Shown piece after piece: positions 27,505 through 36,225 of a stretch of DNA of 39,607 nucleotides (its first letter is position 1; each line of letters opens with the position of its first letter). The DNA comes from an uncultured Saprospiraceae bacterium (GTDB lineage: Bacteria; Bacteroidota; Bacteroidia; Chitinophagales; Saprospiraceae), in contig CAKZUV010000333.1 in assembly GCA_937921555.1 (NCBI GenBank), positions 1-39,607 of the forward strand, written 5' to 3'. The notes beneath the pieces were generated by a model, which was not told the origin of the DNA, did no database searches, and saw only the letters and a program-made list of their open reading frames with translations. Made by a program: the position numbers and the translations under genes.

Positions 27505-28100
27505 AAATCATGATTGTGTGCAGCAACCCATTTAATGGTAATCGTACCAATAAACAAGGTTCCCTTATTTATAAAATACTGAATGCAAATATTTTATGTA
27601 TGTAGATTGATCGTCACGGGAAAACTAAAACCTGTGGGGTCAGGAGTAAAATAAAATCTCGTTTTTTTCCGTGTTCTTTAGGTGTGGTCGGTTTCGGGTA
27701 TAAAAATAATTATTTTAATTAGAAAATAGAACTAATTAACTTGAGCTTAACCTATCTCTGAATATATTGGCACGAAAAAAATCATAAAACCCAGAATAGG
27801 AGGTCAATTTTAATGGCAAGTATTAAAAAATGCCTGATATTTGCAGAAATAAGATTTTTCAGGGAAAATTCGGCAATTTTGGTTTAAAATCCTTATTTTT
27901 AAGGCCTATAAGAATTGTATTTTTACAGTATACCTTCCTTGATTGCACGACCAGGATTAATATGACACTCCCAAATTTCCTTTATTGCTTACAGATAAGG
28001 GACGTGAGTTTCAGGTCGAATTCACTATTACACGTATATGTTTATTTATTGAAGTTTTTGAATGCTTCATTTTACCAAAACGATTAATGATTTCAAGCCC
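27505..28100. other. Divergent intergenic region, AT-rich, no gene called
   Basis: 596 bp between two divergent surface-protein genes. No exact TAnnTTTG was found for either direction. The nearest are CAAATATT (27586-27593, minus strand) and TATGTTTA (plus strand, about 28036). A perfect AGGAGGT (27798-27804) lies 8 nt before an ATG that opens a 24-codon ORF (27813-27887); this may be chance. Longer ORFs here have atypical composition and are not credible. Confidence 0.4.
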
Positions 28101-31100
28101 ATGAAACATTTATTACTTTTCTTTGGATTAGTATGCTTTAGCAATACCGCCAGTACAGCAAATTCCTCTACCGCTTCTTTTTGGCAAACGATCTTTCCGG
28201 ATGCGTTTACAGTCGTTTCCGTTTCCCAATCTGCCAATACCAACAGCACTTTCGTCAGCAATTGTTCTGTTCCCTGCGTAGCAGCCGATTCTATGGAAAT
28301 GGTTAAAATAATCAATACTACCAATATTGAATTTGTAGAAACCAGCTGGAATGTAAATAACCCGGTTTGTACCTGGGCCGGTCTGACAATTGATGCCGAC
28401 GGGTATATCACTATTTTCAATAATAGAAATAAAGGTATCAATGGTGCACTCCCCGCTGATCTTGGACAGAACGGACTTACCAGAATGGAAGAATTTAAGA
28501 TTTCACAAAATGATCTTACGGGTTCAATTCCAGCGACAATGGGTAATATGCCCGAACTCTCCATCCTGTGGCTTGATGATAACCAGTTCACTGGCACCAT
28601 TCCAACGGAAATTGGAGATGCCAGCAGCCTGGCTATTTTCTGGGTAGACAACAACAATCTTAGCGGAGCAATCCCACAAAGTTTTCTCGATCTGGACTTC
28701 CTCCGGGATCTGAGTATTTATAATAACAGCTTTGACTCTCTGCCCGATTTCTCTTCTTCTGCGGTTACGGATATCAATCAGAACAACAGTATTTTCAGCA
28801 GAGATAATAAATTCACCTTCGATGATCTGGTTCCCAATGCCAACTTTATGAACAGACCGGGAGCCAATTTATACCATCCCCAGGATATTATAGAAATTCC
28901 CCCCGTTGCGGCACTACAGACCGGAGACACCTACGCCATCGACCTTGGCATCGACGCTGGTCTCACCACCAACGTTTACCGGTGGACCAAAGACGGGCTT
29001 CCTTTCGGACCGTTACTGTCCGTCAATCAACTGGACCTCAGTCCGGTCACCTTTGCCGATGCCGGAAACTACTGCTGCACCATCACCAATCCGGCACTGC
29101 CACTGTTGACCCTGGTAACTACCTGTCAGGAAATAACCGTCACTTGTGGCACCAGTACCGAAACGATTGATGATGTTTTATGTGCCGGTGGTTTTATCAC
29201 CGTAAATGGCACTAACTATGGAGACGGGTTTGACCTTACAGGAACCGAGGATGTCCCCGAACCAGACCAATACGGCTGTGATTCTATCGTCGTGATCGAT
29301 CTGACCATTATGAACGGAATGCCTGTGGACTTCGAACCTACCATCTGTCCCGATGATACAATCTTTGTCAACGGTACGCCTTATTATTTGGGTAACGACG
29401 AAGGACAGGAGACCTTTACCGTCAGTGGATGTGATTCGATTGTGGATGTAAATATTGATTTTTTTCCGGTAGCGTCCAATACGCTCGATGGTACCTTTTG
29501 CCGTAGCGATACCGTTTATGTAAATGGCGTCGCTTATTATTTTGGTAATGAAACCGGTAATCAAAGACTACTGAATGAAAGTTTCCGGGGTTGTGATTCT
29601 TTGGTGACGATTGATCTGAATTTTTATCCGGCCTACGAAGGCAACGATAACCGGACGCTGTGTTCCGGTCAGTCTGTTTTTATCAATGGAACAGAATACG
29701 GTCCCTCCCCGCTCCCACAATCCGGCTTCGAAAGAATTGTTGGAGTCGCACCCAATGGTTGTGATTCACTGGTCACCGTGGAAATCACTTTAAACAATGG
29801 CGTTACAGTAGAACGCAATGATGTATTATGTCCGGGACAAAGTATTTTTGTCAATGGTACCGAATACGGAGAATCACCTTTGCCCGACGAAGGAACGGAA
29901 GAGATGATGTTACCCAACGGTTGCGATTCGACCGTAATTATTGATCTTTCTTTTCAAAGTCAAATTACGGATAGCTACGCACCCTTTTTCTGCTACGACC
30001 AGACCATTGAAATTAATGGGACGGTTTATGGCAATCCGAATCTGGGACACAGACAAAACGGAACGGAGACCATCGCGGGAGCAGACGGTTGTGATACACT
30101 TAGAACTATTTTTATTAATATTCTGGATGAAAGTGAAGCAGATACCACCTTTGTAATTTGTCAGAGTGGATTTGTAGAATTTAACGGAACTATTTACAAC
30201 GAAGGAAATCTGGGTGGTACTGAAATTTTAGCAAACGCCGACCCTAACGGTTGTGATTCTATTTACAATGTCACCGTCACCGTCTATACGCCGGAAGAGG
30301 CCAACATCACGCCGCAGGTGTGTCCGGGGAAAGATTTTGTCCTGGCTGGAAGAGTTTTTGATGCCGATGATCCCGCCGGAACGGTTGTTTTAGATAATGC
30401 GGGCTTTTATGGTTGTGACTCTACGGTCAATGTGGCCCTCAGCTTCTATGATTCACTGAAAGGAACTTTTACCCGCACCATTTGTGAAGACGATAATTTT
30501 AATTACAACGGAACGCTCTACGGCGAAGGTGGAATCGACGAAGGTATGGAAGTAATTTCCGGAGCAGGTGCCAATGGTTGTGATTCTTTTATTCAGGTAA
30601 CAGTAAATTATTATCCGGCTACGACGGGTGATTATATCATCCGGCTTTGTCCCGGAGATAGTGAAGTATTTGACAATACCCTCTATGGCAGTCAGGATGG
30701 CGGCGTAGACAATGGTTTTGAAACCCTGGAAGGCGAAGGATTTGGCGGCTGTGATTCAACCGTTAGTGTAACCGTTTTATACTATGATGATCCTATCCCT
30801 GGATTCTTCGAAGAAAGAATTTGCCGGACAGACACCCTGTTTTACAATGGAACCGCTTACCATCTTAACAATAATAATGGAATTGAAAACATTGGCTCAC
30901 TTAGTTTTAATGGTTGTGACTCACTGGTAGAAGTAAACGTCCGTTTTTTCCCGCAGGTGCTTAACCGGGAAGATCCGACACTTTGTTCCGGAACGACTAT
31001 TATGGTCAACGGTACTACCTACGGAGAGGCACCCACCTATTTGCAATACGATTCGATTGTTTTAGAAAATGCCAGTTTCCGTGGCTGTGATTCTGTCATT

Positions 31101-34100
31101 GTGGTAGATTTGAGTTTTAACTCTTTTGTGGAAAATAATATCGTGGGAGATTTCTGCGGCTGCGGTGAAGTAGTTATCAGCGGTCAGACTTTCGATTGTA
31201 ATAATCCATCGGATACGATCACCTTTACGGAGGGTAGCTACACCGGATGTGATTCGATTGTTAATATTAATTTAACGTACAACGAAGCTCCCGTTTTTGA
31301 CTTAGTGCAAACATTATGTCCCGGTACAACAATTAACGTGCGGGGTACTACTTACGGAGAAGATATGCGGACAGGAACCGAAGTATTTCCAGCGGCAACC
31401 GCTGCCGGATGTGATTCTACGGTCAATATCAATCTGGATTTTTATCCAATAGCTACCAGAGATACGTTTGCCACGATTTGCCAGGGAGACAGTATTTTGG
31501 TAGGCGATACTTATTACAAATTTGCCGGGATTTTCAACGAAGTTGTTTCAATGGCGACGGCTGACAATTGCGATTCTATCCTGGTGCTGGACCTGACGGT
31601 CACGCAACCGGAACCCGCCGAACTCGACGACCTGGGAGAAATTTGCAGCTCCGCCAATCCGATTGCGTTGCCCCCGTCTCAGGGAGGTGTCAACGGTAAC
31701 TGGACCGGACCCGGAGTGACCGGAAACATGTTTGATCCGGCAACGCTCTCAGATGAAGTTACGCTCACATTCACACCTACAGACGGATGTGCCGAGGCCA
31801 ATTCAACCAACATTATCATCAGTAGTTTTTCTTCCGGAATGGTCACCGACTCTATCTGTCCGGGCGATACGCTGAATATTTCCGGGATTGAAATTACCAT
31901 GCCGGGCACCTACCGGGATACCCTGGAAGGAGTTACCGTTACGGGTTGTGATTCTTTGGTTTTAATAGAAATTACTCAAAAATCTCCGGCTGGTATTACC
32001 CTGCAAAGTATTCCTGCGTTATGCTCCGGAGATGCAGCCATCTCGCTGGATATAATTCAGGACGGGGTGCCGGGCAACTGGTCCGGACTGGGAACTTCCG
32101 GTGGAAATATGTTTGATCCCACCGGACTCAGTGGTATGGTGGAACTCACTTTTACGCCGGATGAAACTGGCTGTTTTATGGCAACAACGACCCAGGTTTC
32201 CATTAATGATGGTGGACCGGTTGTCCTTGAAAATATCCCATCTGAGATCTGTGTTACCAGTGATCCGATTAATCTGGATTCTATTCAATCGGGTACCGAA
32301 GGAAACTGGTCCGGTAGCAATGTTACCAATAATACCTTTGATCCGGGTACGCTGACTGGTAATATTCAATTAACTTTTACGCCCACCAATGGAGGTTGTG
32401 TAACCGCCAATAGTGCTTTCATTCGAATAACCGAAGCAACACCCGTTATGATTGAACCACTGGGGATGGTTTGCGGCAGCAATCCCATTACACTTCCACC
32501 GACGAATCCTGAAGGCATTCCCGGAACCTGGATGGGTCCCAATGTCACCGGTGGAAATAGTTTTAATCCCGTGGGATTAGGAACCGGAGATTATATCCTC
32601 ACTTTTACGCCAGACGGTGGTGATTGTCTGACCGAAAATACTACGAATATCACGGTTGGTAGTTTTGCCACAAAGGAGATCAACGAATCAATTTGCGAAC
32701 TTACCAATGGCTCCGTGACCATCAATCAGGTAATTTATTCTGCGGCCGGAATGTATGCCGATACGATTATCGGTGGTTCGGCGGCTGGTTGTGATTCCAT
32801 TATCAATATTACCATTACAGATGCGACCACAGCAATTAATCTGGCTCCATTGCCGGGGCTTTGCAGTTCGGGTGGAATTTTTAATCTGCCAACGATGCCA
32901 GACGGTATTCCCGGAACCTGGACCGGTACCAACGTTATCAATGGAAATAGTTTTGATCCTGCGGGATTGGAAACCGGAATTTATCCCCTGGAATTTATAC
33001 CGGATTCCGGAACCTGTGCGATGGGTGTCAGTGCAGATATTGAGGTAGGTGATAATGCTTCGGAGATGATTGCAGCCAGTATTTGTGAAGGAGATTCGGT
33101 AGCGCTGGGAAGTTCGTTTTATTCTGTTACCGGAATATATATGGATACCATTCCAAATGGTTCGGCGGCTGGTTGTGATTCGATTACCACGCTTAATTTA
33201 ACGGTAGAAAATACGGCTTATACTTTAGATAATTTCAATGCACTTTGCACCGGGGCAGATCCAATTTCGCTCCCTGATATGCAGGATGGCATCAGTGGTA
33301 ACTGGGAAGGAACCGGTATTGCACCGAATACAAATACTTTTAATCCGGACGGATTATCAGGAAATATTTCTATCACCTTTATACCCGACGCCACCAATTG
33401 TGCCGACGCCGCGACTACCACCATCGAAGTTTCGGAAAACGAAATTACCAATCTGGAAGCCACTATCTGTGCGGGTGACAGCTATCGCCTGAACAATATC
33501 GAATATGATACTGCCGGAATTTATATGCAACTGCTTTCCGGAACGGGAACAGATTGTGATACCGTTTTAAATTTTATTTTAAACGTAGAATCGGTGGATA
33601 ATCTGCCAGCGGCCAACGCGGGGAATGATCAGGAAATATGTGGTAACGAAACCAGTCTGTCCGCCAGCACGAGCAACGGAATTACCGGATTTTGGGAAGC
33701 ACTCGTCGGAGCCCCGATGATCGGCGACGAAACCAATCCAACCACGGACATCAGTGATTTACAGGACGAAAATTACCAGTTGAGCTGGATCGTTTCTTCG
33801 GAGTTCTGTCCGGATTATGACCAGGATACTGTTAATATTTCGGTAGCTATGGAAGACCCGCTGACCGTCGTGGATTCGTTTTTAGTAACGAGCGCTGATC
33901 CGGTTGAACTGAATCTGGTCGCGAATGATGATCTGCCCGATGATTTTACCATTACGCTTCTGAACGAACCCACCGTGGGAACCATTGAAGATCTTGGAGC
34001 AGGTATTTACGAATATACGCCCGCTCCTGATTATGAGTCCGGGCAGTTAATTTTAGGTTATCAGGTTTGTAGTGATATTTGTCCGGACCTGTGCCACCAG

Positions 34101-34421
34101 TCGGCGATCGTCCTTAATTTAATGGAGGATAATCGCCCGGTCATTGAGGTGCCTAGTGGAATTACGCCTAACGGGGATGATAAAAATGAGCGGCTGGTAA
34201 TTCCCGCCATCCGGGATAATCCCGAATTATTTGACCGGTCAGAACTGGTGATTTTTAATCGCTGGGGAAGTATTATTTATCAGGCACAGCCATACAATAA
34301 TGATTGGGGCGGCTTGGGGCCGAACGGCAGAATGGTTCCGGAAGGAACGTATTATTACGTGCTGCGATTGAATTTGGGCGAAGGGATTGTTTATAAGGGG
34401 GATATTACGGTTTTGCGGTAA
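28101..34421 (+). CDS. LRR-headed, GCDS-module adhesin with class-B T9SS tail
   Basis: 2106 residues from the ATG at 28101. An in-frame ATG at 28062 would put 13 polar residues before the signal peptide, so 28101 is preferred. Signal peptide about 1-19 (MKHLLLFFGLVCFSNTAST). About 80-240: a leucine-rich repeat domain with a plant-type cap (WNVNNPVCTWAGLTIDADG) and four LRRs (NDLTGSIPATMGNM, NQFTGTIPTEIGD, NNLSGAIPQSF). About 270-345: Ig-like domain (DAGNYCCTIT). 346-1175: fifteen GCDS modules. 1176-1836: four more GCDS modules interleaved with six Trp-containing modules. About 1837-1915: Ig-like. About 1915-2010: Big_9/cadherin-like (LNLVANDDLPDD, YEYTPAPDY). About 2012-2106: CHU_C class-B sorting domain (ITPNGDDKNERL, IFNRWGSIIY, VPEGTYYYVL). 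Probably a surface adhesin. Its neighbour PorP/SprF protein is a candidate export partner. Confidence 0.94.
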   Translation: MKHLLLFFGLVCFSNTASTANSSTASFWQTIFPDAFTVVSVSQSANTNSTFVSNCSVPCVAADSMEMVKIINTTNIEFVETSWNVNNPVCTWAGLTIDADGYITIFNNRNKGINGALPADLGQNGLTRMEEFKISQNDLTGSIPATMGNMPELSILWLDDNQFTGTIPTEIGDASSLAIFWVDNNNLSGAIPQSFLDLDFLRDLSIYNNSFDSLPDFSSSAVTDINQNNSIFSRDNKFTFDDLVPNANFMNRPGANLYHPQDIIEIPPVAALQTGDTYAIDLGIDAGLTTNVYRWTKDGLPFGPLLSVNQLDLSPVTFADAGNYCCTITNPALPLLTLVTTCQEITVTCGTSTETIDDVLCAGGFITVNGTNYGDGFDLTGTEDVPEPDQYGCDSIVVIDLTIMNGMPVDFEPTICPDDTIFVNGTPYYLGNDEGQETFTVSGCDSIVDVNIDFFPVASNTLDGTFCRSDTVYVNGVAYYFGNETGNQRLLNESFRGCDSLVTIDLNFYPAYEGNDNRTLCSGQSVFINGTEYGPSPLPQSGFERIVGVAPNGCDSLVTVEITLNNGVTVERNDVLCPGQSIFVNGTEYGESPLPDEGTEEMMLPNGCDSTVIIDLSFQSQITDSYAPFFCYDQTIEINGTVYGNPNLGHRQNGTETIAGADGCDTLRTIFINILDESEADTTFVICQSGFVEFNGTIYNEGNLGGTEILANADPNGCDSIYNVTVTVYTPEEANITPQVCPGKDFVLAGRVFDADDPAGTVVLDNAGFYGCDSTVNVALSFYDSLKGTFTRTICEDDNFNYNGTLYGEGGIDEGMEVISGAGANGCDSFIQVTVNYYPATTGDYIIRLCPGDSEVFDNTLYGSQDGGVDNGFETLEGEGFGGCDSTVSVTVLYYDDPIPGFFEERICRTDTLFYNGTAYHLNNNNGIENIGSLSFNGCDSLVEVNVRFFPQVLNREDPTLCSGTTIMVNGTTYGEAPTYLQYDSIVLENASFRGCDSVIVVDLSFNSFVENNIVGDFCGCGEVVISGQTFDCNNPSDTITFTEGSYTGCDSIVNINLTYNEAPVFDLVQTLCPGTTINVRGTTYGEDMRTGTEVFPAATAAGCDSTVNINLDFYPIATRDTFATICQGDSILVGDTYYKFAGIFNEVVSMATADNCDSILVLDLTVTQPEPAELDDLGEICSSANPIALPPSQGGVNGNWTGPGVTGNMFDPATLSDEVTLTFTPTDGCAEANSTNIIISSFSSGMVTDSICPGDTLNISGIEITMPGTYRDTLEGVTVTGCDSLVLIEITQKSPAGITLQSIPALCSGDAAISLDIIQDGVPGNWSGLGTSGGNMFDPTGLSGMVELTFTPDETGCFMATTTQVSINDGGPVVLENIPSEICVTSDPINLDSIQSGTEGNWSGSNVTNNTFDPGTLTGNIQLTFTPTNGGCVTANSAFIRITEATPVMIEPLGMVCGSNPITLPPTNPEGIPGTWMGPNVTGGNSFNPVGLGTGDYILTFTPDGGDCLTENTTNITVGSFATKEINESICELTNGSVTINQVIYSAAGMYADTIIGGSAAGCDSIINITITDATTAINLAPLPGLCSSGGIFNLPTMPDGIPGTWTGTNVINGNSFDPAGLETGIYPLEFIPDSGTCAMGVSADIEVGDNASEMIAASICEGDSVALGSSFYSVTGIYMDTIPNGSAAGCDSITTLNLTVENTAYTLDNFNALCTGADPISLPDMQDGISGNWEGTGIAPNTNTFNPDGLSGNISITFIPDATNCADAATTTIEVSENEITNLEATICAGDSYRLNNIEYDTAGIYMQLLSGTGTDCDTVLNFILNVESVDNLPAANAGNDQEICGNETSLSASTSNGITGFWEALVGAPMIGDETNPTTDISDLQDENYQLSWIVSSEFCPDYDQDTVNISVAMEDPLTVVDSFLVTSADPVELNLVANDDLPDDFTITLLNEPTVGTIEDLGAGIYEYTPAPDYESGQLILGYQVCSDICPDLCHQSAIVLNLMEDNRPVIEVPSGITPNGDDKNERLVIPAIRDNPELFDRSELVIFNRWGSIIYQAQPYNNDWGGLGPNGRMVPEGTYYYVLRLNLGEGIVYKGDITVLR
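29136..31625 (+). repeat. Fifteen tandem GCDS modules
   Basis: Fifteen units of about 50-60 codons: hydrophobic-C-x-G/x-D/Q-x-(I/V)-x-(V/I)-NGTxYG, then a variable loop, GTExxxxAxxxGCDSxVxVxLxF. Each unit has one cysteine near its start and one in GCDS (GCDT in unit 6, NCDS in unit 15), suggesting one disulfide per unit; unit 13 has extra cysteines (FCGCGE, FDCNN). Each carries a conserved NG(T)xY turn, replaced in a few units. Confidence 0.85.
31626..33608 (+). repeat. Interleaved Trp-module / GCDS-module array
   Basis: Six units of about 75 codons with the pattern CxxxxPIxLPxxQxGxxGNWxGxxVTxNxFDPxxLxGxxxLTFTPxxxxC alternate with four GCDS units of about 52 codons. Order: W, G, W, W, W, G, W, G, W, G. 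The W units have two cysteines and a conserved GxW core. Confidence 0.8.
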
Positions 34422-34448
34422 CCCATTTAACAAAGGAATGTTAAATAT

Positions 34449-34508
34449 AAATAAATAAGGTACGATTCTATACTTCCTCTTTTTGCATCACGCTGCACTT
34501 ATTTATTT
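34449..34508. repeat. AT-rich inverted repeat downstream of the GCDS adhesin
   Basis: AAATAAATAAG (34449-34459) pairs exactly with CTTATTTATTT (34498-34508) around a 38-nt loop, 27 bp after the adhesin stop. It is weak as a terminator by itself and might stabilise the mRNA 3' end. Confidence 0.45.
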
Positions 34509-34523
34509 GCCATTCCAAAGAGA

Positions 34524-34549
34524 GCCCGCCTGGTTTTCACCGGGCGGGC
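34524..34549. terminator. GC-rich hairpin, probable transcription stop after the GCDS adhesin
   Basis: GCCCGCCTGGT (34524-34534) pairs with ACCGGGCGGGC (34539-34549) over 11 bp with one G-U pair, closing a TTTC tetraloop. It is the strongest hairpin in the gap between the convergent genes. No U-tract follows on either strand, so it may act as a block or mRNA end-stabiliser rather than a classic intrinsic terminator. Confidence 0.5.
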
Positions 34550-34898
34550 ATATTCCTCAAGATATGAGAATCTCTAAACTTTGCCAAATCTATTGGACCG
34601 GCGAACCGATCAGCAGATTTATCCGTTTTTTACCTTTTACAGTCCTCCCCTTTCTTTGCGACGCAAAGTCTGAACTGTTGTTGATTTACATTACTATTAA
34701 TAGCCGCTACCCGCAGAAGGAAACGATCATCCAGAAAAGTCAGGACAATTAATTCAATAGCATTTAAAGGGAATATAAATTTTGCTTTAATCTAAGTCGG
34801 TATTGGGATAAATGCTTTTATAACACAAATATACAGTGTTCCGTTTGGGTACTTGTACCCTGTTTAGGGTATTTTATTAATACACCACAAATATAATA

Positions 34899-35849
34899 TT
34901 AAAAACTATAAAATAGATTGAATTCGTGGGAAGTTCCTGCTTCCGGGCCAAAAGAGGTAAAAAAGTAGTCGAATCCGTAGCCAATCGTAAAGGTATTATC
35001 GGAGCCAGGAGATTCTCCTACCAGTATTCCGGCTTCTATGTGCGCCGCGCCGGCGGTGCTCCCTCCGGCTCCCAACCAGAAATTAGTCGCCATCTTATAG
35101 CGTATATTAATATCTACATTTACCTCCGATTGCAGGGTATACCTGGCCCAGACACTGGGTTCAATAAATTTGTCATCACCCAGATATTTTACTAAGCCGA
35201 CAATTCCATAAAAATGCTGCACACGACGGGTAAAAAACGCTCCGTTACTATCTTTAAATTCCAGGTTCAATCCAATCAGTTGCGGAATAGAAACACCTCC
35301 GTATAACTGGGAATCATCCAACATTCCACCGGAAAAGCGTTTATAAGCAAAAGCACCGAAGCCAACATCCGGAAAAAGTCTGTTCTGATCTTCCGTAATC
35401 AGAATATCATTGGCTTCCAGAAAGTCAATATCTGTGATGTCCACCCGATACTGTACGAGTCCGGCATTAAATCCGACGGAAATACCATGATCATAGATAT
35501 CATTCGAAAAAATAGTGGCAAATCGTCCGTATAATCCCGTAAAACCTGTAGGTCCGGTCTGGTCGTTGATCAGATAACCACCACTCAGCAAACTAACGCC
35601 GTCACCGTCATAAATATAAGCGCCCTGAATCAACTGGGTGGTCGGTGGATTGGCAAAACCTACCCACTGCCGTCGGACGCTGGCACCGAAAGTAGTTTGC
35701 TGTTCAAAAACCATAAAATCGCTACCAATTCCAGCGGGATTAATTATCCCGATATTTTGTCGGTACTGAGTAAAGAGCGGTAGCTGCTGGGCAGCAACGG
35801 GCAGTTGAAAAATTAAACACACCAAAAAAATCTGGTAAATTCTGTTCAT
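34899..35849 (-). CDS. PorP/SprF-family T9SS outer-membrane protein
   Basis: 316 residues. Signal peptide 1-20 (QLPVAAQ). The start of the mature protein, LPLFTQYRQNIGIINPAGIG, is the PorP/SprF hallmark (xxFxQYxxNxxxxNPAxAG), followed by RRQWVGFANPPTTQ. The rest alternates short hydrophobic beta strands with turns, ending in an aromatic residue (FYSF), as in outer-membrane beta-barrels. In Flavobacterium johnsoniae, SprF is needed for secretion of the adhesin SprB, and class-B (CHU_C) cargo often has such a partner. Here the gene converges on the class-B GCDS adhesin, so it is a candidate partner for it or for the giant adhesin; this is inference. A strong minus-strand promoter lies about 300 bp upstream, implying a long leader. 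Confidence 0.93.
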   Translation of the reverse strand: MNRIYQIFLVCLIFQLPVAAQQLPLFTQYRQNIGIINPAGIGSDFMVFEQQTTFGASVRRQWVGFANPPTTQLIQGAYIYDGDGVSLLSGGYLINDQTGPTGFTGLYGRFATIFSNDIYDHGISVGFNAGLVQYRVDITDIDFLEANDILITEDQNRLFPDVGFGAFAYKRFSGGMLDDSQLYGGVSIPQLIGLNLEFKDSNGAFFTRRVQHFYGIVGLVKYLGDDKFIEPSVWARYTLQSEVNVDINIRYKMATNFWLGAGGSTAGAAHIEAGILVGESPGSDNTFTIGYGFDYFFTSFGPEAGTSHEFNLFYSF

Positions 35850-35851
35850 GT

Positions 35852-36022
35852 CTAAATCGGCTTTGAAATAGTTATAATAAGTGACAATGCATTCAGGTTA
35901 TTTCGGATATAGTTGATTGAACATCGCTGATTTCTCCGATACGTATTAGACTTTATTCCAAAATAATTTGTATGCTCCCAAATGATCTTTTTGTCCACCT
36001 TTTCGGCTTTTTTATCGTCCAT
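35852..36022 (-). CDS. Possible small upstream ORF in the porP leader (56 aa)
   Basis: An ATG-started ORF of 56 codons (a GTG start at 36037 is also possible) whose TAG lies 2 bp before the PorP/SprF ATG. The product is basic and hydrophilic (MDDKKAEKVDKKIIWEH..., ending ISKPI) and is not recognised. The tight spacing and its place downstream of a strong promoter favour a real leader peptide or coupled gene. Its short length and lack of any domain argue for chance. Confidence 0.25.
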   Translation of the reverse strand: MDDKKAEKVDKKIIWEHTNYFGIKSNTYRRNQRCSINYIRNNLNALSLIITISKPI

Positions 36023-36145
36023 AGCTAGGCTATGCACTCTAAAAAGAGCCTCAATCTGATCAAAAATATCTATTTGGTACCTCTACAAAACATTATGGAA
36101 TTAAGTCTATTTATTTTGGTAAACCAAAGATATGTCTTTTACCTG

Positions 36146-36175
36146 CAAAGGTAAATAGCGGCATACTATTCCAAA
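36146..36175 (-). promoter_or_regulatory. Bacteroidota promoter reading toward the porP gene
   Basis: On the minus strand: TTTG (36175-36172), an 18-nt spacer, then TACCTTTG (36153-36146), a full match to the -33/-7 consensus. A second -7-like TATCTTTG lies at 36132-36125. The start site would be near 36138, about 290 nt upstream of the PorP/SprF start. A perfect TTTACC/GGTAAA inverted repeat (36138-36155) overlaps the -7 and could bind a regulator. Confidence 0.6.
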
Positions 36176-36184
36176 GAAAATAAG

Positions 36185-36215
36185 TTTGAAATAATAAAAA
36201 AAATAATCACCTTTG
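36185..36215 (+). promoter_or_regulatory. Bacteroidota promoter for the VOC gene
   Basis: TTTG at 36185-36188, a 19-nt spacer, then CACCTTTG at 36208-36215 (one mismatch to TAnnTTTG). The ATG follows 10 nt later, so the predicted leader is only a few nucleotides long. Confidence 0.6.
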
Positions 36216-36225
36216 TAAGAAAAAT

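Larger units (their letters stand above)
34422..34898. other. Convergent intergenic region with stacked hairpins
   Basis: 477 bp between two convergent genes. It holds an 11-bp inverted repeat (34449-34508), a GC-rich hairpin (34524-34549) and a short palindrome CTTTGCG-A-CGCAAAG (34654-34668). An 89-codon ORF (34483-34752) runs through the GC hairpin; it lacks recognisable features and is probably not a gene. Confidence 0.5.

Noticed and set aside
27830-28087. 85-codon ORF in the divergent intergenic region
   Set aside because: It overlaps the likely leader of the LRR adhesin, and the product (rich in Phe, Ile, Arg) shows no fold or motif; likely chance in AT-rich DNA.
28062-28100. Upstream ATG start for the LRR adhesin
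   Set aside because: It would place 13 polar residues before a textbook signal peptide; the ATG at 28101 starts directly at MKHLLLFF.
34483-34752. 89-codon plus-strand ORF between the GCDS adhesin and porP
   Set aside because: It crosses the GC-rich hairpin, has no domain or signal features, no promoter, and composition unlike the neighbouring genes.
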